A DNA stretch of 64,000 nt, from the NCBI GenBank assembly GCA_024695545.1, contig JAILHZ010000159.1:3051-67050 (forward strand), in the 5' to 3' direction. A program made the position numbers and the translations under genes. The stretch comes from Clostridiales bacterium (GTDB taxonomy: Bacteria; Bacillota_A; Clostridia; Saccharofermentanales; Saccharofermentanaceae). Positions 34,215 to 44,515 of this stretch are shown here, piece by piece. The notes beneath the pieces were generated by a model. It was given only the letters and a program-made list of their open reading frames with translations, did not search any database and was not told the origin of the DNA. How positions within the stretch are numbered: the first letter of the stretch is position 1; each line of letters opens with the position of its first letter.

Positions 34215-35315
34215 TCAATGAATAATCGAATTGAAAAGAATCAACAGTGCAAGAACGATTCCGATCGCTGCAAGGACACGCAGAACAGATACCGGAGCAT
34301 GACCTCCTACCTTACCTGTCTGGCCATTAACTACAAACTGATAGACTTTCTCATTGTACTTGAAGGAAGAGATCCATACAGGAACGAGAATGTACTTATA
34401 AGTAATATTACTATATAACGTAGAGAAGCGGAGAGAATCAACACGGTCACATCTCCAGTTCTTTCGGATATAAGAATTTATCTGGCTTCTGAGATGCTTC
34501 TTAATGGATTCCTGAGCGATTCCCCAACCTTCTTTCAGTCCGATTGAATAACGCTCGGCAATAAAACCGGCAACTACCTGCGGAGAATACGGAACGAGTT
34601 TAGAGAAATCAAACGGTTCACATTTTGATACTACTGAATTGTCACTTCTCTTCGAAGCCATAACAGTCTCATCATCAATAAATTCCTGATATACACCGCT
34701 GACCGGTCTCCAGGTAACCTCTGTGACGTAATTATCGCCTCTCTTTACACGGCGCTCATAACCGGCTCTGGCTGAAAAGTTAGAAGTTGTCTGGGAATCA
34801 TATGTCCAGTAAGGAAGATATACACCCTGGAAAGATTCCGGACGGGCGCTCTTCTTCGCCTTAGAAGGAGTAAACAGTTTTCCCTTGATCCAGGAAGTAA
34901 ATCTCTCGCCGGCTTTCTCTTTGGTAATTGCAAACGGGCAAACCGCTCCCGGAGACATAGAATCGCTGCTGGCAGCAGGCATAACGCTTGTAGATCCGCA
35001 GAAAGGACATACAGCTGCTGTCTCAAGAGCATCGTAGATCGTCTCAGCGCCGCACTGCTTACATACGACGGATTTCTTCTGTGCACCCCACTCAAAGCTC
35101 GCTGTCTTCTCTGCAGACTCAAAGTCCAGCTCGACGATCGCATTCTCAGAATCAGCTTTCGGCAATTCGCACTTATATCCGCAGAATTCACAGAGCATTC
35201 CGCCGGATTCCGGATCGAAAACAACTGTCGCACCACAATTCGGGCACTTCTTATTTGTTTCGTCCACAGTAATTTCAGTCTGGATCTGCTGCTGATTCTC
35301 GTCGTACTCTGCCAT
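34215..35315 (-). CDS. Zinc-ribbon protein with C-terminal membrane helix
   Basis: GGGAGG before the ATG at 35315 gives 366 residues. CPNCG...CEFCG (about 24-47) and CKQCG...CPFCG (about 85-106) are two zinc ribbons. The central part (WTYDSQTTSNFSARAGYERRV) is a conserved domain often seen in such proteins, and the last 25 residues are one membrane helix. It resembles TFIIB-ribbon-headed membrane proteins of unknown role. It is the last gene after the glycogen genes, 44 bases from the GH13 stop. Confidence 0.78.
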   Translation of the reverse strand: MAEYDENQQQIQTEITVDETNKKCPNCGATVVFDPESGGMLCEFCGYKCELPKADSENAIVELDFESAEKTASFEWGAQKKSVVCKQCGAETIYDALETAAVCPFCGSTSVMPAASSDSMSPGAVCPFAITKEKAGERFTSWIKGKLFTPSKAKKSARPESFQGVYLPYWTYDSQTTSNFSARAGYERRVKRGDNYVTEVTWRPVSGVYQEFIDDETVMASKRSDNSVVSKCEPFDFSKLVPYSPQVVAGFIAERYSIGLKEGWGIAQESIKKHLRSQINSYIRKNWRCDRVDSLRFSTLYSNITYKYILVPVWISSFKYNEKVYQFVVNGQTGKVGGHAPVSVLRVLAAIGIVLALLILFNSIIH

Positions 35316-35359
35316 AGAAACCTCCCAATTTCCTCTTTCGAGCAATATATCTAAAGAAA

Positions 35360-37492
35360 TTATGCTAATACATATATCATCGCAGAAAGCGGCCGTACTT
35401 CCACTTTCCCGATTATCTGCCCCGATGGAATGACCACACAGTCAGTCTCTCCGTTTCCCGTGAAGATCTCAGGTATATGATCGATCGATACCCCACTGAA
35501 ATCATCACTAAATCGGACCAGCAATCTCATTTTATCACTACGGTTAATGATACACAAAATCTTTTTCGGACCGCCGCATACCTTGCCGAAATGGTCTTTT
35601 CCCTGACTGTCCAGCGTTCTCGAGAAGATAAGATCATCCCCTTCTGCAAGAAGCATATTCACCTCTCCGCAGCGCAGGACTTCGTATTCAGACCGAAGAG
35701 CGCTCAGTTTCCGGAATACTTCAAGCATGTTCTTCTGCCAGGAACTGAGATTATCCCATGGATAGGTTCTGCGGTTAAACGGATCCCGATAACCGTCCAT
35801 ACCGATCTCATCGCCATAGTATGTGCAAGGGCATCCGGGATACATCATCTGGATAGCAAACGCCATCTTCATGAGAGCGGCTCCCCTGCTCTTCATATTC
35901 CTGGTAAGAGATAACTTCTTCTGTTCTTCTCTCGATCCCGGATCCGGCGCGCCAACAAGCATCGTGATTGCACGCGGCACATCATGACTGGAGATCAGGT
36001 TCATCATGCAGTAGAACATCTGGTCAGGAAGATTCTCTCTGTACTTCTCCATCGTCAGGCACCATGTCCGGGCATTTGTATCTCCTCGGAGAAATGCGAT
36101 CAGTGCCTCACGGAACGGATATCCCATAACAGTATCGTGCGTCCGTCCGAACGCAAAATCACGATAACTTCCGTAACTGATCTTCGTAGTGACTTCTTCC
36201 CAGACTTCGCCGAGAACCAGAGCATCACCGTCCGAAGCCTTCTTCACACAGGATCTCATCTCGCGCAGGAAAGAATCAGGCAGTTCATCGGATACATCCA
36301 GACGGACTCCGCTTGCCCCTCCACGGATCCAGGAGGCAACAACCCCATCCGGTCCGAGGATATAGTCCCTGTAACTCAGGTCATTCTCTTTAGTGTTCGG
36401 AAGCTCCGGAAATCCCCACCAGGAATCGTACGCCGGCTCACCGTTCTCATTTCTATAGAAAGAGTACCAGGAAGAATACCGGCTGCTTTTTCCTTCGGTA
36501 AAAGCACTGTAGGCTCCGGGAGCATCATATCTTCCGTATTTATTGAAATAACGGCTGTCTGCGCCGGTATGGCTGAATACACCGTCTACAATATAGCGGA
36601 TTCCGTTTTCTCTCATTGCTGAAGAAAATGCCTTATATCCCTTCTTACCGCCGAGGATCGGATCCACATTCAGATAATCAGCCGTATCATAACGGTGATT
36701 CGATCTCGCCTCACAGATCGGGTTAAGATAAAGGACATCGACATGAAGTGCTTTTAGATAATCGGCTTTCTCCGCAATACCCAGAAGTGTGCCTCCATAG
36801 AAGTCGCAGGCCAGATATCCGGTCTCCGGCTTTCCGTCAATATCCACTTCTTCCTCCCAGGCTTCGTGAAAGATACGTTCGGGACGGGTCTTCCCTGTCT
36901 CTTCCATTGCCTCGAAAGAATAGTCACTTCCCCGACGGAAGCGGTCCGGGAAGATCTGGTACATTACAGCACCTTTCATCCAGTCCGGCGTGACGAATCC
37001 GTCTTCATATACCGTAATCTGGAAAGCATGAGGATACTTCTCTTCCTCCACTCCGACGCGGGGCGCGCTAAAAGCAAACTTACCCTTTCCGTCCTCGCCT
37101 TCCCAACACGCTACATAATACAGATAGGTGAGGTTCTCGTCATATTTCCGGTACAGGAGATCGTGATACTCAGGATCGACAATGGCCTCAATATCTTCAT
37201 GACGGCTTCTCAGACAGAACCAGTAAAAAAGCAGTCCCGGCTCAGCAGGCATGCGCAGACGGCAATGCCAGCGGTCCGGGACCGATTCATCTTTATTGCA
37301 GCGAAGTTCGCTGTATGAAAGGCCGTAAAGGCCATACGCATAGCAAAGAACGATCTCATCTACATCAACAGATACATCAATATAAAGATCAACATATCCG
37401 CCCGTCTTCTGAGCGCCGAACGGAGAGCGATATTCCGCAAGTCTCGAACAATGCACTACACAGTCCGAATTCTTCGCAATGCGAGAGGTCAT
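35360..37492 (-). CDS. GH13 alpha-glucan hydrolase (neopullulanase/amylase type)
   Basis: A 710-residue cytoplasmic enzyme (no signal peptide). An N-terminal beta domain (about 1-165) precedes the (beta/alpha)8 barrel: VDGVFSHTG (region I), GVRLDVSDE with the nucleophile Asp (II), LGEVWEE with the acid Glu (III), and ISSHDVPR with the third Asp (IV). PDRFRRG and CTYYGDEIGM are also typical. It probably trims glycogen or maltodextrin. The ATG overlaps the glgA stop (ATGA), so it is in the glg operon. Confidence 0.9.
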   Translation of the reverse strand: MTSRIAKNSDCVVHCSRLAEYRSPFGAQKTGGYVDLYIDVSVDVDEIVLCYAYGLYGLSYSELRCNKDESVPDRWHCRLRMPAEPGLLFYWFCLRSRHEDIEAIVDPEYHDLLYRKYDENLTYLYYVACWEGEDGKGKFAFSAPRVGVEEEKYPHAFQITVYEDGFVTPDWMKGAVMYQIFPDRFRRGSDYSFEAMEETGKTRPERIFHEAWEEEVDIDGKPETGYLACDFYGGTLLGIAEKADYLKALHVDVLYLNPICEARSNHRYDTADYLNVDPILGGKKGYKAFSSAMRENGIRYIVDGVFSHTGADSRYFNKYGRYDAPGAYSAFTEGKSSRYSSWYSFYRNENGEPAYDSWWGFPELPNTKENDLSYRDYILGPDGVVASWIRGGASGVRLDVSDELPDSFLREMRSCVKKASDGDALVLGEVWEEVTTKISYGSYRDFAFGRTHDTVMGYPFREALIAFLRGDTNARTWCLTMEKYRENLPDQMFYCMMNLISSHDVPRAITMLVGAPDPGSREEQKKLSLTRNMKSRGAALMKMAFAIQMMYPGCPCTYYGDEIGMDGYRDPFNRRTYPWDNLSSWQKNMLEVFRKLSALRSEYEVLRCGEVNMLLAEGDDLIFSRTLDSQGKDHFGKVCGGPKKILCIINRSDKMRLLVRFSDDFSGVSIDHIPEIFTGNGETDCVVIPSGQIIGKVEVRPLSAMIYVLA

Positions 37493-39249
37493 ACCTTCTT
37501 GTTCTCCGTTTCACCTGTAGATTTCTTTGCAGGTTTCTCAGCAGAAGCTTTTGCCGTCTTCTTCGCGGAAGAAGCGGACTTAGAAGCAGGCTTAGCAGGA
37601 GACTTGGCTGCCTTTGCAGCCGGTTTTGCCGCCTTGGCAGCAGGCTTCTTCTCAGCAGCTGCTTCAGACTTAACAGCCGGTTTCTTCACAGAAGGCTTCT
37701 TGGCCTTTTTCGGCTCCTCTTCTTTCTTCTCCTTGCCGATATCAAGGATCTCCTCAGTCAGAGGCTTCCTCGGAGCCTCATCTTCATCCGCAATAGAAAT
37801 ACCTGTGATGAAAGAATAGAGACCGGCATATTCTTCTGCAGAATGCTTCCAGGAATAATCCGCCTTCATGCCCTCTTCAATCAATTTGTTCCATACCGGC
37901 TTGTTATGACGGTACAGATCACACGCATACTTAGTCACGAACAGGAACTCATGTGCATTGATATTGGCAAAGGAGAAACCATTACCCTCTCCAGTGAACT
38001 CGTTGTAAGGAACAACCGTATCACGGAGTCCGCCGGTCTCACGTACGATCGGGATCGTACCATAAGTCATTGCGATGAGCTGGGACAGACCACAAGGCTC
38101 AAAGAGTGACGGCATCAGGAAGATATCCGAGCCGGCATAAAGCGTATGAGCCAATCCGTTATCAAAGGAGATGCAGGCACACATCTTACCCGGGTTTCTT
38201 GCGGCGATATCTGCCAGAGAACGCTCATAATAAGCATCGCCTGTTCCGAGGATAACGATCTGCATACCATCATAGAGCATCTCCTCTACGACACGAAGCA
38301 GAAGATCGAGACCCTTCTGGTCAACCAGACGGGAGATCATCGTGCAGAGAGGTGCACCCGGATTGACTTCCAATCCAAGCTGTTCCTGAACGGACTTCTT
38401 ATTGGCAGCCTTACCCTCTTCGTATGTCTTGATCGAATACTTTTTCGGGATCATGGAATCCTTCGAAGGATTGTACTCCTCGGCATTGATACCGTTCAGA
38501 ATACCGGAGACCTTGTACGCATAGCGCTGGAGCGTATGGTTCAGACCTTCACCGTAGTAATCTGTCATGATCTCATAAGCATAAGTCGGAGATACTGTTG
38601 TTACAGAGTTACTGTAAACAATACCGGCCTTCATGAAGTTGACCGCGCCATCCTTAATCGAAAGTTCGTCAGTCAGATATTCGCTCGGCAGATCCAAAAG
38701 ATCCTGGATCACTTCGATACCGTGGATACCCTGATATTTCAGGTTATGGATCGTATAGACGGTCTTCATGTTCGTATGGTAGCCGTACTTCTTATAATGA
38801 GCATCCAGAAGCAGCGGCATCATGCCGGCCTGCCAGTCGTTACAGTGGAGAACATCCGGTTCAAATCCCATGAAGTCACCCATGAAGTCCAGAACCGCTC
38901 TCTGGAAGAAGCAGAAACGCTCGATATCGAAGACATACTCGACATAGACCTGATCGAAATTGAAGTAATACTCGTTATCGACGAAGTAGAACTGCACTCC
39001 GTTCATAGTCAGAGTATAAAGACCGGCATAGAGAGATCTCCAGCCCATCTTGATCATCTTCCATCCGATGAAGTCGAGATTATGCTCATGTTTCTGTTTT
39101 ACGCTCTTATAGAGCGGCATGATAACTCTGGCATCACAGTGATGATGCTGAAGTTCAACCGGCAGGGCGCCGACAACGTCCGCCAGACCGCCAACCTTTG
39201 CAAAAGGATATACCTCCGAAGAGACAAACAGGACCTTCACTTTGTTCAT
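37489..39249 (-). CDS. glgA: Glycogen synthase with a basic C-terminal tail
   Basis: A 586-residue GT5 enzyme adding glucose from ADP-glucose to glycogen. VYPFAKVGGLADVVGALP carries the ADP-glucose Lys; HCNDWQ, NGINAEEYNP and EPCGLSQLIAMTYG are family motifs. A normal GlgA ends near residue 495. Here about 80 more residues of Lys, Ala, Pro and Ser follow (for example KPAAKAAKPAAKAAK), like a histone-H1 tail. GlgB in the same operon has a similar tail. The start overlaps the glgD stop (ATGA). Confidence 0.95.
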   Translation of the reverse strand: MNKVKVLFVSSEVYPFAKVGGLADVVGALPVELQHHHCDARVIMPLYKSVKQKHEHNLDFIGWKMIKMGWRSLYAGLYTLTMNGVQFYFVDNEYYFNFDQVYVEYVFDIERFCFFQRAVLDFMGDFMGFEPDVLHCNDWQAGMMPLLLDAHYKKYGYHTNMKTVYTIHNLKYQGIHGIEVIQDLLDLPSEYLTDELSIKDGAVNFMKAGIVYSNSVTTVSPTYAYEIMTDYYGEGLNHTLQRYAYKVSGILNGINAEEYNPSKDSMIPKKYSIKTYEEGKAANKKSVQEQLGLEVNPGAPLCTMISRLVDQKGLDLLLRVVEEMLYDGMQIVILGTGDAYYERSLADIAARNPGKMCACISFDNGLAHTLYAGSDIFLMPSLFEPCGLSQLIAMTYGTIPIVRETGGLRDTVVPYNEFTGEGNGFSFANINAHEFLFVTKYACDLYRHNKPVWNKLIEEGMKADYSWKHSAEEYAGLYSFITGISIADEDEAPRKPLTEEILDIGKEKKEEEPKKAKKPSVKKPAVKSEAAAEKKPAAKAAKPAAKAAKSPAKPASKSASSAKKTAKASAEKPAKKSTGETENKKV

Positions 39250-40358
39250 ACGATAGCTCCTTTACCGATCACGACCGGATAATCCTTGTGTCCTACAAGT
39301 TTGATTCCCGGACGGACTACAGAATTTTTATCAAGGATAACATTCTCCAGATAGCAGTTATCTGAAATATGCACATCCTGCATGATAACACAGTTTTTGA
39401 TCGTACAGTTCTTACTTACCGCAACACCGCGGAACAGGATCGACTCAGTAACATTACCGGAGATACGGCAGCCATCGGATACGATAGCATCAGTTACCTT
39501 ACAGTCATCCGAATACAGTGTCGGAGCCTCATCCTTGACCTTCGTGAAGATCGGCATACCGTTCCAGAAGAGCTCGGCACGGATCTGGTTATTCAGAAGC
39601 ATCATGGACGAATTGAAGTAAGACTGTATATTGTTGATACGGAGTACCAGCCCTTTATATTCAAAGGCATGAACTCTGAGCGTATCATACTTCTTAACGA
39701 AAGAATGGATACCTACATGATTCGTACCGCGTGCCATCATCTCGGCGATAAGATCTATCAGGAGTTCACGGCGCATTACGATGATACCCATACTGCTCTT
39801 GGTGAAAGAACTCTTCTCCGGATTAAACAGCAGATCCTTGACCCAGCCTCTTCGGTCTACATCCATGATATAGTTCGGACCGCCGAACTTCGTACCGTCG
39901 CGGTTATACATTACGGAGATATCCGCACCGCAGGCCTTGAAGTCTTCTACGAAATCAGTAAATGTCGTATTCAGGATAACGTTACTTGCCGCCATGATGA
40001 CATACGATGCACTGCTGGAACGTACAAAATCGAGAAGGCCGGCCATCTCTTCATCACCCTGTACCGAGGTCGCCTCAGAATTAACGTACGGCGGAAGGAT
40101 ATGAAGTCCGCCGGAGTTCTTTCTGTCGAGGTCCCAGGAAGAACCTGTTCCCAGGTGGTCCATCAGAGACTTATACTTCGTGTAGGTATGGATACCGATA
40201 TTCTTGATTCCGGAGTTCACCATATTCGACAGCATGTAGTCGATGATACGGTATCTTCCGCCAAACGGTATTGCGGAGAGAGCTCTCGGCTTAGAAAGCT
40301 CGCCGAGCGTAATCTTCTTATTATCACCAAGGATCAAACCCATTGCATCAATAAACAT
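39246..40358 (-). CDS. glgD: Glucose-1-phosphate adenylyltransferase-like subunit GlgD
   Basis: A 370-residue paralogue of GlgC. It keeps PRALSAIPFGGRYRIIDYMLSN and the C-terminal left-handed beta helix (ILFRGVAVSKNCTIKN), but the N-terminal GGxGxRL phosphate loop is replaced by ILGDNKK, so it is probably non-catalytic and regulatory, as known for clostridial GlgD. GGAGG precedes the ATG. It lies 23 bases from glgC and overlaps glgA. Confidence 0.93.
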   Translation of the reverse strand: MFIDAMGLILGDNKKITLGELSKPRALSAIPFGGRYRIIDYMLSNMVNSGIKNIGIHTYTKYKSLMDHLGTGSSWDLDRKNSGGLHILPPYVNSEATSVQGDEEMAGLLDFVRSSSASYVIMAASNVILNTTFTDFVEDFKACGADISVMYNRDGTKFGGPNYIMDVDRRGWVKDLLFNPEKSSFTKSSMGIIVMRRELLIDLIAEMMARGTNHVGIHSFVKKYDTLRVHAFEYKGLVLRINNIQSYFNSSMMLLNNQIRAELFWNGMPIFTKVKDEAPTLYSDDCKVTDAIVSDGCRISGNVTESILFRGVAVSKNCTIKNCVIMQDVHISDNCYLENVILDKNSVVRPGIKLVGHKDYPVVIGKGAIV

Positions 40359-40381
40359 TCTTTATTCCTCCCAACTTCCGA

Positions 40382-41644
40382 TCATACCCGAAAGACTTCT
40401 TCGATGACATTGTCTTTCGCTGATACTCGAATATCCTTGTCAACCTGGCAGTTTGCAGGGATCACGGCGCCATCCTTGATCTTCAGGCCGCCCTCGATGA
40501 CAACGATACCTTCCTGGCAGATCTTCTCATTCAGATACGGGCTCTTTCCCTTGACATCCGAACCGGCTTTTACGTTCTCACCGATGATCGTACCAGATGC
40601 TACGATACAGCGGTTAAGATGCGCTCCTGCTTTGACGGTTACGCCCGGGAAAAGCACACAGTCCTTGACTACCGCGCCCTTTTCCACCGTAACGGAGTTG
40701 GAAAGAACGGAGTGCTGTACAGATCCGAAGATCTGGCAGCCGTCGGTCAGCGCAGAACCTCTGACCTCAGCGCAATCACCCAGGAACTGGGAAGGCTTAA
40801 CAGGGTTTCTGCTGTAGATTCTCCAGGAACGGTCGATGAGATTGATCTCATGCGGACGGTCCAGGATATCCATATTCGATTCCCAAAGGGAGGAGATCGT
40901 TCCTACATCCTTCCAGTAACCGGAGAAACGGTAAGCGCAGAGCTTGTTACCCTGCTCGAGAAGCATCGGAACGATGTTCTTACCGAAGTCATTATTAGAC
41001 TTAGGATCTTCTTCGTCCTTGACGAGTGCTTTTCGAAGAACATCCCAGGTAAAGATGTATACACCCATGGATGCGAGATTACTTTCCGGCTTGGCCGGCT
41101 TCTCGACGAACTCGGTGATCACGTCAGTGCCTTCCTTGGTATTGAGGATGCCGAAACGGGAAGCTTCTTCCCACGGTACTTCGAGAACGGCCAGAGTCGC
41201 ATCGGCTTCGTTCTCAATATGCTGACGGAGCATCTCCGCGTAGTTCATCTTATAGATATGGTCACCGGAGAGGATCAACACGTACTTCGGTTCGCAATCA
41301 TCGATAAAATCACGGTTCTGGTAGATCGCGTTTGCCGTGCCCTTATACCAGTCGCTCTTTCCGGTCTTCTGGAAAGGCGGAAGGATAAAAGCACCCCCGT
41401 TGTTTCGGTCGAGATCCCACGGATGACCATTTCCGATATAAGTATTCAGCGCCAACGGCTGATACTGTGTCAGAACACCAACTGTTTCAATTCCTGAGTT
41501 TGCGCAATTGGAAAGTGGGAAATCGATGATGCGATAACGGCTTCCGAAAGGAACGGCCGGCTTAGCAATACTCTTTGTCAGCACGCCCAGTCTGGAACCC
41601 TGTCCACCTGCCAAAATCATTGCGACTACTTGCGCTTTCGCCAT
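40382..41644 (-). CDS. glgC: Glucose-1-phosphate adenylyltransferase
   Basis: A 420-residue enzyme making ADP-glucose, the glycogen donor. [14 protein letters not shown] is the nucleotide loop; [28 protein letters not shown] and [13 protein letters not shown] are core motifs; FVEKPAKP marks the glucose-1-P site. A beta-helix C-terminus follows from about residue 300. It acts with GlgD. It starts 27 bases after glgB on the minus strand. Confidence 0.96.
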   Translation of the reverse strand: MAKAQVVAMILAGGQGSRLGVLTKSIAKPAVPFGSRYRIIDFPLSNCANSGIETVGVLTQYQPLALNTYIGNGHPWDLDRNNGGAFILPPFQKTGKSDWYKGTANAIYQNRDFIDDCEPKYVLILSGDHIYKMNYAEMLRQHIENEADATLAVLEVPWEEASRFGILNTKEGTDVITEFVEKPAKPESNLASMGVYIFTWDVLRKALVKDEEDPKSNNDFGKNIVPMLLEQGNKLCAYRFSGYWKDVGTISSLWESNMDILDRPHEINLIDRSWRIYSRNPVKPSQFLGDCAEVRGSALTDGCQIFGSVQHSVLSNSVTVEKGAVVKDCVLFPGVTVKAGAHLNRCIVASGTIIGENVKAGSDVKGKSPYLNEKICQEGIVVIEGGLKIKDGAVIPANCQVDKDIRVSAKDNVIEEVFRV

Positions 41645-41671
41645 AATGAGAACCTCCGTTTATATAATCTC

Positions 41672-43759
41672 TTATTGTTTCTTCGTTATTTTCGTCGACT
41701 TAGCAGACTTCGCTGCAGTTGTCTTTGTCTTCGCAGACTTCGCTGCAGTTGTCTTTGTCTTCGCAGACTTCGATGTAGCGGACTTCGTTGTCTTCGCAGG
41801 AGCCTTCGAGGTCTTATCAGAAGACTTCACGGACTTGGAAGTCTTTGATGCCGGCTTATCTTTGGCTGTCTTCGCCGAAGTCGTCTTGACCTTCTGGAAA
41901 TAGATACCACCCAGAGGCGGAAGGTTTACCGAGATGTGACACGGCTTACCGTTCCATCCCTCTTCCACTGCTTTAAAAGTACCTCTGCTGTCGGTACCGT
42001 CCGGATAACCGGATCCGCCGTACTTCATGTCATCAGTATTCATCAGGATCTTATATCTTCCGCTCTCGGTCACACCGATGTTATAGTTCTCAAGAGGGAC
42101 CGGAACCATATTGAGCGCCACATAGATATCTTCCTGATTCGCTACGCCCTTGCGCTTAAAGACAAAGACATTATTCTTTACATCGGATGCGTCGACCCAC
42201 TCGAAGCCGCCCCATGAATGATCATCCTGCCAGAACTGCGCATTCTTAATGTAGAAATGATTAAGATCTGCGACATAATCCTGAAGGAGCTTATGGGATT
42301 CATACTGGAGCATGAACCACTCGAGCTGCTCATAGAATCTCCACTCGATAAACTGACCGAACTCAGATCCCATAAAATTCAGTTTCGCACCGGGGTGCGC
42401 CATCATATACATAAACATCAGTCGGAGATTGGCGAACTTTCTCCATGTATCACCCGGCATCTTATCAATGAGGCTCTTCTTACCATGAACGACTTCGTCA
42501 TGGGAAAGGCTCAGGATAAAATTCTCGGAGAATGCGTACATCATGGAGAAACAGAACTGGTCGTGATGCCACTCTCTCGCGTAAGAATCGGTCTGGAAGT
42601 AATCCAGCGTATCGTGCATCCAGCCCATGTTCCACTTGTGAGTGAAGCCAAGGCCGCCGTCAGATACAGGATGAGAGACCTTCGGCCATGCCGTGGACTC
42701 CTCGGCGATCATCATAACGTACGGATAATTCTCCGCCATGATCGTATTGAGGTTACGGATAAAGTCGATCGCCTCAAGGTTATCCGTGCCGCCGTAGATA
42801 TTCGGAATATACTCGGTTCTTCCGTAGTCTCTGTAGAGCATACTGGATACGGCGTCCATACGGATACCGTCAAGGTGGAATTCCTCGATCCAGAAGACCG
42901 CGTTACTGATAAGGAAGGACTGTACTTCTGCCTTGGCGTAATCAAATACGAATGTGCCCCACTCCTTATGCTCGCCGATACGCGGATCCTTATACTCATA
43001 GCAGGCAGATCCGTCAAAGCGGACAAGACCTTCCTGATTCTTCGGGAAGTGTGCAGGGACCCAGTCAAGGATAATGGAGATGCCGTTCTTATGCAGATGG
43101 TCTACGAAGAACTTAAAGTCCGCCGGTGTTCCGAAACGGCTGGTAACCGCATAGTAGCAGATTACCTGATAACCCCAGGAATCATCGAGCGGATGCTCAA
43201 GGATCGGCATAAGCTCAACATGGGTATAGCCCATCTTCTTACAATACTTCGCAAGATCCTTCGCGATCTCGCGGTAATTCATGAAGTTCCCGTCCTCATG
43301 TCTCTTCCAGGAACCTAAGTGGACTTCATAAATGGAGATCGGTCGCGGATCGCACGCATGACCGCGCTTACTTGTGAAAGCTTCATCATGCCACGTGTAA
43401 TCATTCGGATCATAAAGGATCGAAGCATCGGCAGGTCTAGTCTCACAATGTCTGGCATAAGGATCGACTTTATTTACCTCACTTCCGTCCGCACCGTATA
43501 CGTGATACTTGTAGCGGTCCCACTGTTTCGCGCCGGCAATATAACCTTCCCAAATGCCGGAATCACCAATCTTGTAAAGATAGTATGCTTCCGGGTTCCA
43601 GTCGTTGAAATCTCCGACAACACTGACAGCCTTGGCATGCGGCGCCCATACACGGAAAAGGAAGCCCTTCTCACCGTCCGGTTTCGAATAAGGTCTGGAC
43701 CCGAGATAGTTATAACTCTTATAGTCCTTTCCCGTATTGAAAAGATACGCTTGATCCAT
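41672..43759 (-). CDS. glgB: 1,4-alpha-glucan branching enzyme with basic C-terminal tail
   Basis: AGGAG nine bases before the ATG at 43759 gives 695 residues. CBM48 (about 30-115), then the GH13 barrel: HVELMPILEHP, GIRMDAVSSMLY with the nucleophile Asp, IAEEST with the Glu, and LSHDEVVHGKKS with the third Asp. It forms alpha-1,6 branches. The last 70 residues are a Lys/Ser/Thr/Ala tail with an exact 10-residue repeat (KTKTTAAKSA, twice). It is first gene of glgB-glgC-glgD-glgA-GH13-zinc ribbon. A small inverted repeat (ATGGGC/GCCCAT, 43778-43795) lies in its leader. Confidence 0.95.
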   Translation of the reverse strand: MDQAYLFNTGKDYKSYNYLGSRPYSKPDGEKGFLFRVWAPHAKAVSVVGDFNDWNPEAYYLYKIGDSGIWEGYIAGAKQWDRYKYHVYGADGSEVNKVDPYARHCETRPADASILYDPNDYTWHDEAFTSKRGHACDPRPISIYEVHLGSWKRHEDGNFMNYREIAKDLAKYCKKMGYTHVELMPILEHPLDDSWGYQVICYYAVTSRFGTPADFKFFVDHLHKNGISIILDWVPAHFPKNQEGLVRFDGSACYEYKDPRIGEHKEWGTFVFDYAKAEVQSFLISNAVFWIEEFHLDGIRMDAVSSMLYRDYGRTEYIPNIYGGTDNLEAIDFIRNLNTIMAENYPYVMMIAEESTAWPKVSHPVSDGGLGFTHKWNMGWMHDTLDYFQTDSYAREWHHDQFCFSMMYAFSENFILSLSHDEVVHGKKSLIDKMPGDTWRKFANLRLMFMYMMAHPGAKLNFMGSEFGQFIEWRFYEQLEWFMLQYESHKLLQDYVADLNHFYIKNAQFWQDDHSWGGFEWVDASDVKNNVFVFKRKGVANQEDIYVALNMVPVPLENYNIGVTESGRYKILMNTDDMKYGGSGYPDGTDSRGTFKAVEEGWNGKPCHISVNLPPLGGIYFQKVKTTSAKTAKDKPASKTSKSVKSSDKTSKAPAKTTKSATSKSAKTKTTAAKSAKTKTTAAKSAKSTKITKKQ
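41703..41772 (-). repeat. 30-bp tandem repeat in the glgB tail
   Basis: Two exact 30-base copies (41703-41732 and 41733-41762) plus the first 10 bases of a third. They encode KTKTTAAKSA repeats. Exact identity at DNA level implies recent duplication. Confidence 0.9.
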
Positions 43760-43852
43760 GTAATTTCTCCTACTCGCATGGGCATAAACGCCCATATTTC
43801 TTCATTTCATTTATTATAAATCAACCTTCCGAAAGTTTCTAGCATAATTAAC

Positions 43853-43882
43853 AAAAGAGAGCCGATTTCTCGGCTCTCTTTT
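43853..43882. terminator. Terminator of the vor operon
   Basis: Perfect 13-bp stem AAAAGAGAGCCGA / TCGGCTCTCTTTT with loop TTTC between the vor gamma gene and glgB. T-runs on both strands. Confidence 0.9.
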
Positions 43883-43970
43883 ATAACATGTCACAATTCT
43901 TTCCCTTAAAATCAACTAATATAGGGATTTGTTAAAATTTTGTTAACTCCTCAATCGGTTAAGTTCAAAC

Positions 43971-44513
43971 TCACTGTTTTGCGAACTCTGCGCCCTTATC
44001 GAACGCATTGAGGTTGTTCGGGATCATATGATGTCTTCTCTCCGGAAGAACGTCATAAAGTGCTTTTTCAAAGGATTCTCTGGTAAAAGCACCGGTCGCC
44101 GCGGACACGCATCCAAGGAGTACGATGGTTGCATAAGCCATGGAACCGAGTTCAGAAGCAATCTCGGAAGAGTTGATCGGGATGAAGCGGATATCTGTAC
44201 GCTTCGGAGCAACCTTAACAAGCGAAGAGTCAATGATGATGATTCCGCCCGGCTTCAGAGTATCTTCGAACTTCTCAAGAGACGGCTGGTTCAGCGCGAT
44301 GAGAACATCCGGCTCATTGATAACAGGAGATCCGATCGGCTCATCAGAGATAACAACGGAGCAGTTAGCTGTACCGCCACGCATTTCCGGACCGTAGGAC
44401 GGGAACCAGGAAACCTCTTTACCCTCGATCAGTGCAGACTCAGCTGCCATCTTACCAGCAGAAAGAACGCCCTGACCACCGAATCCGGCAAGAATAATAG
44501 AAAAATCGATCAT
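43971..44513 (-). CDS. 2-oxoacid:ferredoxin oxidoreductase, gamma subunit
   Basis: GGAGG before the ATG at 44513 gives 180 residues. FSIILAGFGGQGVLSAGKMAA and SYGPEMRGGTANCSVVIS are the gamma-domain motifs. It joins the TPP- and ferredoxin-type subunits encoded upstream and starts two bases after the beta gene stop. It is a second, distinct paralogue of IorB. The substrate (branched-chain 2-oxoacid or 2-oxoglutarate) is not decided by sequence. Confidence 0.9.
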   Translation of the reverse strand: MIDFSIILAGFGGQGVLSAGKMAAESALIEGKEVSWFPSYGPEMRGGTANCSVVISDEPIGSPVINEPDVLIALNQPSLEKFEDTLKPGGIIIIDSSLVKVAPKRTDIRFIPINSSEIASELGSMAYATIVLLGCVSAATGAFTRESFEKALYDVLPERRHHMIPNNLNAFDKGAEFAKQ

Positions 44514-44515
44514 AA

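Noticed and set aside
40998..41497. Plus-strand frames antisense to glgC
   Set aside because: Shadow of glgC, no ribosome site or domain.
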